A stretch of 64,000 nucleotides of DNA from Streptomyces sp. NBC_00273 (lineage in GTDB: Bacteria > Actinomycetota > Actinomycetes > Streptomycetales > Streptomycetaceae). Positions 42,187 through 50,864 of the stretch are shown here, one piece after another. Positions within the stretch are counted from its first letter, which is position 1. Each line of letters begins with the position of its first letter. A program made the translations under genes and the position numbers. The notes under the pieces were generated by a model. It did no database searches. It worked only from the letters and a program-made list of their open reading frames with translations, and was not told the origin of the DNA. The stretch lies in contig NZ_CP108067.1 in assembly GCF_036178145.1 (NCBI RefSeq), positions 7,019,501 through 7,083,500 of the forward strand, written 5' to 3'.

Positions 42187-43401
42187 GTGAAGTTTTCCCG
42201 GATCGCCGCAGCCGTGACCACTGCTGCCCTTGCTCCGGCCGTCCTCATCGCGTCACCGGCGTTCGCCGCCGGCACCGACGCCCCGGCCGTCGGCAACCAG
42301 CCGGCACCGACCACGCCCGACCAGGCCGTGCCCGACCAAGCCGTGCCCGACCGGACCGTGCCCAACCAAGCCGTGCCCAACCAGGCCGAAGAGGACCGCA
42401 AGACCATCCTCGCGATCATCGCCCACCCGATGGCCAGCGAGTTCATGAAGGAAGCCGGCCGCAAGGCCATCGCCGACGGCCCGAAGGCCATGCGCAAGTT
42501 CATCGAAGTCGACCAGCACGACATCCGCATGGACGACTACCGCATCGCGATCCTCCGCCTCCTCCCGGACGCAGGACCCGGCCTGAAGGCAGGCATCAAC
42601 AAGGTCCTCAGCAGCGGCGACGACATCGAAAAGCTGCGCCACTTCTACGACGTCACCCAGCACGAACTGCGCGGCGACGACAACAACAAGGTCGAAATCT
42701 CCCGGCTGATCGACACCGGCGGCACCGCCGTCAAGGAAGCCGGCAACAAGGCCCTGCAGGGCACCCCCGCCGACCGCGCGGAGTTCCTGAAGACCGGCCG
42801 CCACCTCGCCCAGGCCCAGGACGACCTGGTCGAACTGGCCCGCATCGACGAAGGCTGGGACGGCCCGGTCCTCAGCGAGGCCATCACCAAGCTGATGAAC
42901 GGCTCGCCCACCCCGGCCGAGCTGCGCCACTTCCTGGAAGTGACCCAGCACGAGCTGCGCGACCAGGACAACCGCGTCGCCATCGCCCGGACCATCGACG
43001 GCGGCGGCCCCGAACTCATCAAGGCGGGCCGCGCCGCACTCGCCGGCACCCCCGCCGACCGGACCCAGTTCCTCAAGACGGGCCAGCACGAGGCCCGCGC
43101 CAAGGACCAGGCCGCCAAGGACCAGGCAGCCAAGGACAAGGACAAGCCCGCCACCGGCAAGGACGGCGACGGCAAGGTCAACGACGACAAGGGCAACGGC
43201 ACCGGCACGGGCACCGGAGGCACGACCACCAGCTCCGGCAACACCACCGTCACCGCCCAGGGCCACACCAGCGCCCCCCTCGCCACCACCGGCGCGGGCG
43301 ACCACACCACCCTGATCGCCGGGGGCGCGGGCACCGCGCTCGTCGCCGGCGCAGGACTGCTCCTCGCCGCCCGGATGCGCCGCGCCGGCGCAGAAGGCTG
43401 A
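42187..43401 (+). CDS. sortase-anchored ALF-repeat surface protein (LAXTG)
   Basis: 404 residues from GTG 42187 (GGGGG SD 8-9 bases upstream). Signal peptide at 1-28 ending AFAA. Five degenerate pentapeptides of the VPxQA type at about 45-70. Four to five ALF helical repeats at about 70-310 (EFMKEAGRKAIADGP, EFLKTGRHLAQAQDD, EAITKLMNGSPTPAELRHFL), then a Lys/Asp/Gly/Thr-rich stalk. The sorting signal LATTG at 365-369 is followed by a hydrophobic helix and RMRRAG tail: class E sortase type of Streptomyces (chaplin-like LAXTG). Cell-wall-attached; partner unknown. Confidence 0.85.
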   Translation: MKFSRIAAAVTTAALAPAVLIASPAFAAGTDAPAVGNQPAPTTPDQAVPDQAVPDRTVPNQAVPNQAEEDRKTILAIIAHPMASEFMKEAGRKAIADGPKAMRKFIEVDQHDIRMDDYRIAILRLLPDAGPGLKAGINKVLSSGDDIEKLRHFYDVTQHELRGDDNNKVEISRLIDTGGTAVKEAGNKALQGTPADRAEFLKTGRHLAQAQDDLVELARIDEGWDGPVLSEAITKLMNGSPTPAELRHFLEVTQHELRDQDNRVAIARTIDGGGPELIKAGRAALAGTPADRTQFLKTGQHEARAKDQAAKDQAAKDKDKPATGKDGDGKVNDDKGNGTGTGTGGTTTSSGNTTVTAQGHTSAPLATTGAGDHTTLIAGGAGTALVAGAGLLLAARMRRAGAEG

Positions 43402-43424
43402 CCGGAGCCGCACCAGAAGCGGGA

Positions 43425-43454
43425 TGGCCGGCCGCAGCACACCACGGCCGGCCA
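43425..43454. terminator. terminator between convergent genes
   Basis: 10-bp GC stem (43425-43434 with 43445-43454), 24 bases after the ALF gene stop and 17 bases before the 3' end of the 5'-nucleotidase gene on the other strand. Confidence 0.65.
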
Positions 43455-43470
43455 CCCCGCCCCGCCCCGA

Positions 43471-45285
43471 CTAGAACACCGCGACCCCGGCCCGCGTCAG
43501 ACGCCAGTCCACCGAAGCGAACTGCGCCGGATCGACGGTCCCCTTCGCCTTCACCCACTGGATGATCGTGTTGCGGATCTCGTCCGAGTTCGCCCACACC
43601 TGCTTCGCCTGCGGAACGTGCGGGAAGTTACCGCCACCCGAAGCCCGGTAGTTGTTCACCGCCAGCACGAACTGCGCCGCCGGATCCACCGGCTTCCCCT
43701 GGAACGACAACCCCGTGATCCGCGAACCCACCGGCTGCGCGATGTCGATGTCGTACACCAGCCCGTACACCGCGTCGTAGTTGTAGTCCGGGACGCCCTC
43801 GGCGTTCGTCAGCTTCGCCGGATCCACCGGAGCACCCGGCGCCGTCTGCACGTAGTACCGCGCCGAGTACTCCAGATAGTCCTTCACCTGCGCACCCGTC
43901 AGCAGCCGCGCCTCCATCGTGTTCTCGAACGGATACAGACCCGCCGCATCCTTGATCGTCACCTGACCCGACGGGATCGCCGCCGTCCGCGAGAAGCACG
44001 ACGCCTGCGACAACACCGGCAGCGCCGCCCACTGCGAACCGGCCAGCGCCCCCTTCACCGTCTCCGCCTGCACGTGGTTGATCAGATCGATGATCGCGAC
44101 GTCCTTGACCGGCCCCTCCGCCGACGACATCGCCTGCGTCGACGTACCGATCACCTGGTTCACGTACGCCACGACCTTGCGGTGCTCGTCCGACAGCAAC
44201 CCCGTGATCTTCGGGTCCTCCGCCACCGTGTTCGAGTTCAGCACCTTCGCCGCGACCTTCGCCACCGACCAACGGCCCTTCACCCACGTCAGCTCGAAGT
44301 CGAACAACGTCAGCCGCTGCCCCCACTTCAGCGGCTCCGACAGCACCACGTCCTTGCCGGTCGCCTTGTTCTTCACCCGGTACTCCGGGATCTCCGTGTG
44401 CGCGTGCCCCACCAGGATCGCGTCGATCCCCGGCACCTGCTCGGCCACCAGCGCCGCCGCGTTCTCGACGTACGGCAACTGGTCACCGTACGACGACGTA
44501 CCGCTCGACCCCGAGTGCGCCGACACGATCACCACGTCCGCACCCATCGACCGCAGCTTCGGCACGTACTTCGCCGCCTGCTCCTCCAGCCCCGGGAACG
44601 TCATCTTCCCCTGCACGTTCGCCTTGTCCCACAACGCGATCCCCGGGTTCGTCAGCCCCAGCACCGCCACCTTCACGTCCCGCCCGCACGGCGTGCGCAA
44701 CTTGTGCATGCTGTACGGCGCGAACGCCGGCCGCAGCGTCTTCGCATCCAGCGCGTTCGCCCCCAGCAGCGGGAAACGACACTGCTCCTCGAACTTCCGC
44801 AGCACCGGTATGCCGTAATTGAACTCGTGGTTCCCGAGCGCCGCCGCGTCATAACCGATCGCGTTCATCGCCTGCGCCATCGGGTGCACCGGACCCCGCC
44901 GTGCGGTGATCGGATCCACCTTCGCGTAGTAGTACGAAAGCTGCGTACCCTGGATCGTGTCACCCGCGTCGATCAGCAGCGTGTTGCGCCGCCCCTTCTC
45001 CGCCCGCACCTGCTCCACCAACGTCGAAATCTTCGCCAGACCGACGTCGTTGTGCGCCTTGTCGTCGAACTCCTTGTCCGTGAAGTAGTCCCAGTTGAAG
45101 ACGTTCCCGTGCAAGTCGGTCGTACCCATCACCGTGAACGCGTACGTCCGCGCACCGGACCCGGACCCGGACCCCTGCACCTCCTGAACGGCCGCCGCGG
45201 CCGGGGAGCTCGTGGCCCCCGCCAACGCCACGGCCGCACCCGTCGCCGCCGTGCTACCCAGGAAAGTCCTACGGTCGAACGCCAT
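43471..45285 (-). CDS. Tat-exported 5'-nucleotidase / bifunctional metallophosphatase
   Basis: 604 residues from ATG 45285. Tat signal FDRRTFLGSTAATGAAVALA with Ala-rich cleavage zone. Calcineurin-like metallophosphatase motifs: GTTDLHGNVFNWDY, IDAGDTIQGTQLS, ALGNHEFNYGIPVL, IVSAHSG, ILVGHAHTE. The C-terminal 5'-nucleotidase domain begins near residue 390 (SRTAAIPSGQVTIKDAAGLYPFENT) and carries the substrate-binding NYRASGGGNFPH. Extracellular nucleotide or cyclic-phosphate hydrolysis for phosphate and nucleoside salvage. No cell-wall sorting signal. Confidence 0.92.
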   Translation of the reverse strand: MAFDRRTFLGSTAATGAAVALAGATSSPAAAAVQEVQGSGSGSGARTYAFTVMGTTDLHGNVFNWDYFTDKEFDDKAHNDVGLAKISTLVEQVRAEKGRRNTLLIDAGDTIQGTQLSYYYAKVDPITARRGPVHPMAQAMNAIGYDAAALGNHEFNYGIPVLRKFEEQCRFPLLGANALDAKTLRPAFAPYSMHKLRTPCGRDVKVAVLGLTNPGIALWDKANVQGKMTFPGLEEQAAKYVPKLRSMGADVVIVSAHSGSSGTSSYGDQLPYVENAAALVAEQVPGIDAILVGHAHTEIPEYRVKNKATGKDVVLSEPLKWGQRLTLFDFELTWVKGRWSVAKVAAKVLNSNTVAEDPKITGLLSDEHRKVVAYVNQVIGTSTQAMSSAEGPVKDVAIIDLINHVQAETVKGALAGSQWAALPVLSQASCFSRTAAIPSGQVTIKDAAGLYPFENTMEARLLTGAQVKDYLEYSARYYVQTAPGAPVDPAKLTNAEGVPDYNYDAVYGLVYDIDIAQPVGSRITGLSFQGKPVDPAAQFVLAVNNYRASGGGNFPHVPQAKQVWANSDEIRNTIIQWVKAKGTVDPAQFASVDWRLTRAGVAVF

Positions 45286-45412
45286 GCCATCTCCCTTTTG
45301 AGGCCTGAACAACGCGCGTAGATTCTGACCCACCAGTAACAAGCCGCAACACCCCCACCAGGTTTCGATCCGATGACCGCACCCGAACGAGCGACAGTGC
45401 GACAGTGAAACC

Positions 45413-46114
45413 ATGACCCAGGACGCATCGCACCAGCCCTACGGAACCCCCGAAGTACCCCGCGTAGCAGTCCGCGGCGAAGCCCGCATCGAAGTCGACC
45501 CCGAGATCGCCCGCATCGGAATCACCGTCAGCGCCCGCGGCACCGACCGCCGCACCGCACTCGACGACCTCACCCGCCGCAACAACGCCGCCCTCGACCT
45601 CATCAAGAGCTACGGCGACCCCGTCGAAAAGCTCGAAACCGGCACCTTCTCCATCACGCCCGAACTCACCCGCCACGGCCGCGCCGAACGCATCCGCGCC
45701 TACCACGGCCGCGTCCACATCACCGCCGAACTCAGCGACTTCACCACCCTCGGCGAACTCACCACCCGCCTCGCCGACCTCGAACTCACCCAGATCGACG
45801 GCCCCTGGTGGGCCCTGCGCCCCACCTCACCCGCCCACGGCCAAGCCCGCCGCCAAGCCGTGCTCGAAGCCGTTCAACGCGCCCGCGAATACGCCGAAGC
45901 CCTCGGTGCGAACCTCGCCGCCCTCGTCGAACTCGCCGACCTCGGCGCCGAGAACGCCGCCCCCTTCGCCGCCGCCCCCGGCGGCGGCATGCGCACCATG
46001 GCCTTCAGCGCCGCCGAAGACGCCGGCCCCCCGCCCCTCGACCTCGAACCCCAGCGCCAGACCGTCTACGCACAGGTGAACGCCCGCTTCACCATGACCC
46101 CTCCGCAACTCTGA
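45413..46114 (+). CDS. SIMPL (DUF541) domain protein
   Basis: 233 residues. RVAVRGEARIEVDPEIARIGITVSARG, GTFSITPELTRHGRAERIRAYHGR, and QARRQAVLEAVQRAREYAEALGA are SIMPL landmarks. No signal peptide. Second DUF541 protein of the window (see 16951) with little similarity outside the fold. Divergent from the 5'-nucleotidase gene, convergent to nothing; a hairpin follows at 46137-46160. Role unknown. Confidence 0.85.
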   Translation: MTQDASHQPYGTPEVPRVAVRGEARIEVDPEIARIGITVSARGTDRRTALDDLTRRNNAALDLIKSYGDPVEKLETGTFSITPELTRHGRAERIRAYHGRVHITAELSDFTTLGELTTRLADLELTQIDGPWWALRPTSPAHGQARRQAVLEAVQRAREYAEALGANLAALVELADLGAENAAPFAAAPGGGMRTMAFSAAEDAGPPPLDLEPQRQTVYAQVNARFTMTPPQL

Positions 46115-46136
46115 AGAACCCACAAATGTCACCCGT

Positions 46137-46160
46137 GGGGGTGCTCATCAGAGCACCTCC
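46137..46160 (+). terminator. terminator after the SIMPL gene
   Basis: 10-bp stem including one G-U pair (46137-46146 with 46151-46160) and ATCA loop, 22 bases after the stop, in the spacer before pyk. Confidence 0.6.
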
Positions 46161-46179
46161 ATGCACATTCAACACTTGT

Positions 46180-46260
46180 CAACAACCTTTTGCCCAACGG
46201 TTGTTGATTGGACACCCGGAAGCGATTACCTACCCGCAGGTAGGGGAATACGCTCGCCTC
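46180..46260 (+). promoter_or_regulatory. pyk promoter region with two inverted repeats
   Basis: AT-richer than its surroundings. It contains an exact 8-bp inverted repeat CAACAACC (46180-46187) / GGTTGTTG (46199-46206), and CCTACC (46229-46234) / GGTAGG (46239-46244). TACGCT at 46250-46255 with TTACCT 18 bases before it is a possible sigma-HrdB pair that would start transcription at or next to the pyk ATG, giving a leaderless mRNA; no SD is present at normal spacing. Confidence 0.45.
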
Positions 46261-47688
46261 ATGCGCCGAGCGAAAATCGTATGTACCCTGGGCCCCGCAA
46301 CCGACTCATACGACCAGATCAAAGCACTGGTCGAAGCCGGAATGGACATCGCCCGACTCAACCTCAGCCACGGCACCACCGCCGAACACGAGGAGCGCTA
46401 CCAGCGCGTACGCAAGGCCTCCGACGAGACCGGCCGCAGCGTCGGCATCCTCGCCGACCTTCAAGGCCCGAAGATCCGACTCGGCCGCTTCCACGAAGGC
46501 CCCGTACTCCTTGAACGCGGCGACGAATTCACCATCACCGTCGAAGACCACCAAGGCGACCGCCACACCTGCGGCACCACCTACAAAGGCCTCGCCACCG
46601 ACGTCACCACCGGCGAACTCATCCTCGTCGACGACGGCCGCGTCACCCTCGAAGTCACCGCAGTCGACGGCCCGCGCGTCCACACCCGCGTCATCGAAGG
46701 CGGCATGGTCTCCGACCACAAAGGCCTCAACCTCCCCGGCGTAGCCGTCTCCGTCCCGGCCCTCTCCGAAAAGGACATCGAAGACCTCCGCTGGGCCCTG
46801 CGCACCGGCGCCGACGTCATCGCCCTCTCCTTCGTCCGCAGCGGCCGCGACATCGAAGACGTCCACCGCATCATGGACGAAGAAGGCCGACGCCTCCCCG
46901 TCATCGCCAAGATCGAAAAGCCTCAAGCCGTCGAAAACATCGACGACATCGTCGCCGCCTTCGACGGCATCATGGTCGCCCGCGGCGACCTCGGCGTCGA
47001 AATGCCCCTCGAACAAGTCCCCATCGTCCAAAAGCGCGCCATCAAACTCGCCAAGCGCAACGCCAAACCCGTCATCGTCGCCACCCAAATGCTCGACTCG
47101 ATGATCGACAACTCCCGCCCCACCCGCGCCGAAGCCAGCGACGTCGCCAACGCCATCATCGACGGCACCGACGCCGTCATGCTCTCCGGCGAAACCAGCG
47201 TCGGCAAATACCCCATCGAAACCGTCCGCACCATGTCCCGCATCGTCGAAGCCGCCGAAGAAGACATCCTCGCCAAGGGCCTCCCCCCGCTCACCGACCG
47301 CAACAAACCCCGCACCCAAGGCGGAGCCGTCGCCCGCGCAGCCGCCGAAATGGGCGACTTCCTCGACGCCAAATTCCTCGTCGCCTTCACCCAGAGCGGC
47401 GACACCGTCCGCCGACTTTCCCGCTACCGCTCACCCATCCCCCTCCTCGCCTTCACCCCCGACCCCGCCACCCGCTCCCAACTCAACCTCACCTGGGGCG
47501 TCGAAACCTTCCTCGGCCCCCACGTCGGCTCCACCGACGCCATGGTCGCCCAGGTCGAAGAAGAACTCCTGCGCATCGGCCGCTGCGTACCCGGCGACAC
47601 CGTCGTCATCACCGCCGGCTCACCCCCCGGCGTCACCGGCTCCACCAACCTCGTCCGCATCCACCACATCGGCGACGCGGTCCACTGA
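46261..47688 (+). CDS. pyk: pyruvate kinase
   Basis: 475 residues, standard length. MRRAKIVCTLGPATDSYDQI, ARLNLSHGTTAEHEERY, DLQGPKIRLGRF, B domain at about 70-165, active-site IEKPQAVENIDDI, MVARGDLGVEMP, KPVIVATQMLDSMI, NAIIDGTDAVMLSGETSVGKYPIE, and the regulatory C domain from about 345. Converts PEP and ADP to pyruvate and ATP. Probably leaderless (no SD). A 13-bp terminator follows. In this part of the chromosome Glu, Gln and Lys codons on the plus strand end in A unusually often for Streptomyces. Confidence 0.96.
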   Translation: MRRAKIVCTLGPATDSYDQIKALVEAGMDIARLNLSHGTTAEHEERYQRVRKASDETGRSVGILADLQGPKIRLGRFHEGPVLLERGDEFTITVEDHQGDRHTCGTTYKGLATDVTTGELILVDDGRVTLEVTAVDGPRVHTRVIEGGMVSDHKGLNLPGVAVSVPALSEKDIEDLRWALRTGADVIALSFVRSGRDIEDVHRIMDEEGRRLPVIAKIEKPQAVENIDDIVAAFDGIMVARGDLGVEMPLEQVPIVQKRAIKLAKRNAKPVIVATQMLDSMIDNSRPTRAEASDVANAIIDGTDAVMLSGETSVGKYPIETVRTMSRIVEAAEEDILAKGLPPLTDRNKPRTQGGAVARAAAEMGDFLDAKFLVAFTQSGDTVRRLSRYRSPIPLLAFTPDPATRSQLNLTWGVETFLGPHVGSTDAMVAQVEEELLRIGRCVPGDTVVITAGSPPGVTGSTNLVRIHHIGDAVH

Positions 47689-47700
47689 CGCACGCACCAC

Positions 47701-47729
47701 ACCGCGTCGGGCGCCGCGCCCGACGCGGT
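47701..47729. terminator. bidirectional terminator after pyk
   Basis: 13-bp perfect stem (47701-47713 with 47717-47729) and CCG loop, between the convergent pyk and EF-hand genes. Confidence 0.85.
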
Positions 47730-47737
47730 CACCCGCA

Positions 47738-47989
47738 CTACCAGCCGAACCGCCGATCCACCACGGCCGCGAACTCCTCGAACGACAACACCGCGTCCCC
47801 GTCCGCATCAGCCTCATCGAACAACGCAGACGACGCCTCCGCATCCCCCACACCCCAGAACGGCAGATCCCCCCGCGCCGCCAGAGCCGGCCCCTTCGAC
47901 CGCAGAGCCGAGATCACCTCCGCCCGCGCCAGCTCCCCGTCCTCATCCAGGTCGAGCGCACCGAACAACCGCCGGGCCTTCTCACTCAT
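47738..47989 (-). CDS. EF-hand calcium-binding protein
   Basis: 83 residues from ATG 47989. Two EF-hand loops: DLDEDGELARAE near residues 11-22 and DEADADGDAVLSFEEF near 60-75, each with the Asp/Asp/Gly spacing and a final Glu. No signal peptide. Calerythrin/CabD-like small cytosolic Ca2+ sensors are common in Streptomyces. Partner unknown. Divergent from the MarR-like gene. Confidence 0.88.
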   Translation of the reverse strand: MSEKARRLFGALDLDEDGELARAEVISALRSKGPALAARGDLPFWGVGDAEASSALFDEADADGDAVLSFEEFAAVVDRRFGW

Positions 47990-48023
47990 CGCGCACTCCC
48001 TCGTCGGACCAGCACGACCATCG

Positions 48024-48052
48024 CTTGACCTCAACCAAACCTGAGGTCATAC
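48024..48052 (+). promoter_or_regulatory. promoter/operator of the MarR-like gene
   Basis: Exact 8-bp inverted repeat TGACCTCA (48026-48033) / TGAGGTCA (48042-48049). It overlaps a plausible promoter: TTGACC (48025-48030) and TCATAC (48047-48052) at 16 bases spacing. Transcription would start within a few bases of the ATG at 48062, so the mRNA may be leaderless. Likely autoregulatory site. Confidence 0.6.
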
Positions 48053-48061
48053 GGTCGCCAC

Positions 48062-48520
48062 ATGACCACCAAGGAATACACACAGCAGCAGCTTGCCGCC
48101 CAGCCCATCGGCTACTGGACCCGCGAAGCCGCACACCTCGTCATCGGCGGCCTCCGCACCGCCCTCGCCGAGGAACACCTCACCCAACCCCACTGGTGGA
48201 CCCTGAACCACATAGCCGGCGCCCCCGGCACATGGACCCGCAAGGCCCTCACCGCGAAGCTCGCCCCCTTCGACGACCAGCACACCGACTTCGAGGCCCT
48301 CTACGCCGACCTCACCACCCGCGGCTGGCTCACCGAAGCCGACGACCACCTCACCCTCACCGAAGCCGGAGAAGCCGGCCGCCGCCGCGCCCACGACCGC
48401 AACGCGAAGGTCCACGCAGCGATGCGGGTCGGCATCGACGACGCCGCATACGCGGCCACGATCGACACCCTCCGCCGCCTGGTCGCCAACCTCGGCGGAA
48501 ACGGCGACCTCCCCGCCTAG
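48062..48520 (+). CDS. MarR-like winged-helix regulator
   Basis: 152 residues. AAHLVIGGLRTALAEEHLTQPHWWTLNHI, KALTAKLAPF, LYADLTTRGWLTEADDHLTLTEAGEAGRRRAHD: winged helix with MarR-style dimer helices. No SD close to the ATG. The perfect dyad overlapping its promoter points to autorepression. No divergent efflux or redox gene adjoins it other than the EF-hand gene. Confidence 0.82.
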   Translation: MTTKEYTQQQLAAQPIGYWTREAAHLVIGGLRTALAEEHLTQPHWWTLNHIAGAPGTWTRKALTAKLAPFDDQHTDFEALYADLTTRGWLTEADDHLTLTEAGEAGRRRAHDRNAKVHAAMRVGIDDAAYAATIDTLRRLVANLGGNGDLPA

Positions 48521-48530
48521 GACACGCACC

Positions 48531-49348
48531 TCACCCGTCGAAGCGGGACCAGCGAAACCCGTGCGCCAGCAGCGGCGTGAGGGCCGCACGGTGCAGAGCG
48601 CCGAAACACGCGACCGCCTCGTCCTCATCAGCACTGATCACGGCCAGCAAGCCCGGAGCCACGAAGAACCTTTCGGCCGAGTAGGTCGGGAGGAACGGAC
48701 CCAAGGGCACCGGACGCAACACGCTCCACAACCCGTCGACGCTCACGACCGGCATGCAGAAGGTCGCCGAGCGGCCCGGCAGCACGATCGGGCCGCCTCA
48801 GCACGGGATCGTGGAACCGGTGGATCGCCGGACGCAGGCGGGCCAGTCGGTGGAAGGAAGCCAACGCCTCCGGCAGGTCACCCGGTTCCACCGTCGACCC
48901 CGCCTCGTCGGCCTCACCCTCGCCCTCGGCAGGGAACCAGCCGACGACGAACGACTCCAGGGCCCGGACCGGACCCCCTCCACGTCGTCCACCCGGTCCA
49001 CCACCGGCACCGGCCCGGGCGCCGGAACCGGCCGGACGGCGTCCAACATCCCGCGGCTCATCGGAGCGGCAGGTGGCCCTGCTCCAAGCGGGCGAAGACA
49101 TGGACGGGCGGGGAGTCATGGAAGTCGAACCGCGAGTGGAGCTCCGGAACCCTGTCCCCGCGGAGCAGCACCTGGGTGGAATCCTGCACCCCGCTGGCCC
49201 CGGGATCGTCCCCGGGCGCGACCACGACCACGGTCGCCTCCGGCCCCACCCCGATCAACGCCGGACCCATCTCGAACCGCCGAACCGGAACCCCCGCCAC
49301 GGACAGCGCCGCCGCCTCGGTGACCAGGGGCGGAAGCACGTACGACAT
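48531..49348 (-). pseudogene. frameshifted hypothetical gene
   Basis: Three frames in succession look coding. From ATG 49348: YVLPPLVTEAAALSVAGVPV to FARLEQGHLPLR. Then in other frames LDAVRPVPAPGPVPVVDRVD, ALESFVVGWFPAEGEGEADE, LPEALASFHRLARLRPAIHR. Then GRSATFCMPVVSVDG to HGFRWSRFDG and stop at 48531. The pieces are colinear and together make about 270 residues, so at least two, probably more, frameshifts separate them. No family recognised. Sequencing error is an alternative to true decay. Confidence 0.65.
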
Positions 49349-49402
49349 GCGGCCACCCTCTCCAGCCGACACCCAGGGCCAATCCGGCCCGCCCCGGACC
49401 TA

Positions 49403-49909
49403 CTAGTCGCCGGTCGTACCGTCGAGCATCTCGCGCAGGATGTCCAAGTGACCGTTGTGGCGGGCCGTCTCCTCCGTGAGGTGAAGGAGGATCCAGCGCA
49501 GGTCAACGTGGAGGCCGTCACGGACCGCCCGCTGCGCCCGGTCCTCCAGGCCGCTCCGGGCGACCAGCTCGCGGTATCCGGCGCTCTGTTCTGCGTACTC
49601 GTCGAGCAACTGCGCGAGCGGGAAGTCGACGGCGATGCGCATCTCGCGGTCGGGGTCCTCGTCCCTCCAGGGGCCCTGGTCCTCCTCGCCGAGGAAGACC
49701 ACCTGGAACCAGTAGTGCTCGACCCAGCGGAGGTGGTTGATCAAACCGCTCATCGTCATCAGCGGTGAGCCCGGCAGGAGCGCCTTGCGGGCGTTCTCCG
49801 CGGAGACGCCGTCGCACTTGGCGCGGGCGGTGTCACGGGCGTAGTCGAGGAACGTGGTGAGCTGGGTGCGCTCGTCCCACGCGGGCGGCGTGTCGTCGAT
49901 TCTGGTCAT
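49403..49909 (-). CDS. DinB family protein
   Basis: 168 residues. DinB/DUF664 four-helix fold: ERTQLTTFLDYARDTARAKC, SLMTM..LINHLRWVEHYWFQ, LLDEYAEQSAGYRELVA, DLRWILLHLTEETARHNGHLDILREMLDG. The metal-site His are in NHLRWVEH, and ETARHNGHLD supplies the third. Putative thiol or metal-dependent transferase; substrate unknown. Monocistronic. Confidence 0.9.
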   Translation of the reverse strand: MTRIDDTPPAWDERTQLTTFLDYARDTARAKCDGVSAENARKALLPGSPLMTMSGLINHLRWVEHYWFQVVFLGEEDQGPWRDEDPDREMRIAVDFPLAQLLDEYAEQSAGYRELVARSGLEDRAQRAVRDGLHVDLRWILLHLTEETARHNGHLDILREMLDGTTGD

Positions 49910-49987
49910 CGCGCGAAGCGTCCCCGATGACCACGACCGGTGTCGAGGCGTTTTCCCGACCGGCCTGGTCCGCCGGGCGGGCCCTCG

Positions 49988-50752
49988 CTAGTGCTTCGGC
50001 CCGATGTGGGCGTCCATGAGGGCGACGGAGTCCTTCCGCGCGACGGACACGTTGAACGGATCGCTGCCCCGGGCCAGCACGGTCCACTGGACCCCGACCT
50101 TGGTGAGCGTGTCGGTACAGAGCTTCCGGATGTCGTCCGACTTGTTGGTGAAGAAGTACCGCGGGTACTCGTAGCGCTTGTCGTTGCGGACGGTCCAGTT
50201 GGTGATCCGACACCCGTCGGAGTGGATCAGCCCCCGCAGGAAGTCCCACGGATGGGCGTCCACGATCTCCTGCTGCCAGCCCTCAAGGATGATCCGCCGC
50301 TCGTGCTTCTTCCCGGGCCCGTGCTGCGGGAACAGGCATGTCCAGTGGGTTGAGTGGGACTGCACCTCGACGCATCCCTGTCGCTGCCGACGGCTTACGC
50401 GAGGCATCCGCATCACGAGGTGCATGGCTTCCTCGGCGGCGTCGATGAGGCCGGCCCAAGTGGCGTCGCAGAAGATGGAGAGGTGGTGCTGCTTGTACTT
50501 CGAGATGATGTGGCCGTCGCCGAGATAGAGGCCGAGGAGATAGGCGTAGACGGGTCGTTCGAAGTCAAGGCCGGTGCACCTCGGGCAGTCGGTGGGCGGC
50601 TCATAGGTCTCGCCGCGGTGCTTCCGGTCCTGGTACCGCCACCAGCCGACAGTGCCGCGGGGCACGCCGAGGTTTTCGGCCACGTCTCGATTGGTCACGC
50701 CTCGGCGTAACAGTAGAACTGCTTCTTCGCGTATCGCGGGATTGTGCTCCAC
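49988..50752 (-). CDS. free-standing LAGLIDADG homing endonuclease with N-terminal HTH
   Basis: 254 residues. Helix-turn-helix at about 7-40 (AVLLLRRGVTNRDVAENLGV), a CPRC pair at 56-59, then two LAGLIDADG motifs, YLLGLYLGDG at 71-80 and FLRGLIHSDG at 171-180, about 100 residues apart as in monomeric two-motif enzymes. The catalytic acids (GDG and SDG) are both intact. Codon usage is more relaxed than in neighbours, suggesting transfer. It lies 112 bases downstream of a tRNA-like gene on the same strand and is not in an intron or intein. Confidence 0.85.
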   Translation of the reverse strand: MEHNPAIREEAVLLLRRGVTNRDVAENLGVPRGTVGWWRYQDRKHRGETYEPPTDCPRCTGLDFERPVYAYLLGLYLGDGHIISKYKQHHLSIFCDATWAGLIDAAEEAMHLVMRMPRVSRRQRQGCVEVQSHSTHWTCLFPQHGPGKKHERRIILEGWQQEIVDAHPWDFLRGLIHSDGCRITNWTVRNDKRYEYPRYFFTNKSDDIRKLCTDTLTKVGVQWTVLARGSDPFNVSVARKDSVALMDAHIGPKH

Positions 50753-50864
50753 GAAGCAGGAGCATCGCTGCTAATCGTCCGGTTGGTCGTGATTCGAAGC
50801 TTCGTTCACCGTGACGAGTGAAGATCGCAAAATTGGCTCGGCGACCTTGAAATAGAAGGAGAAG

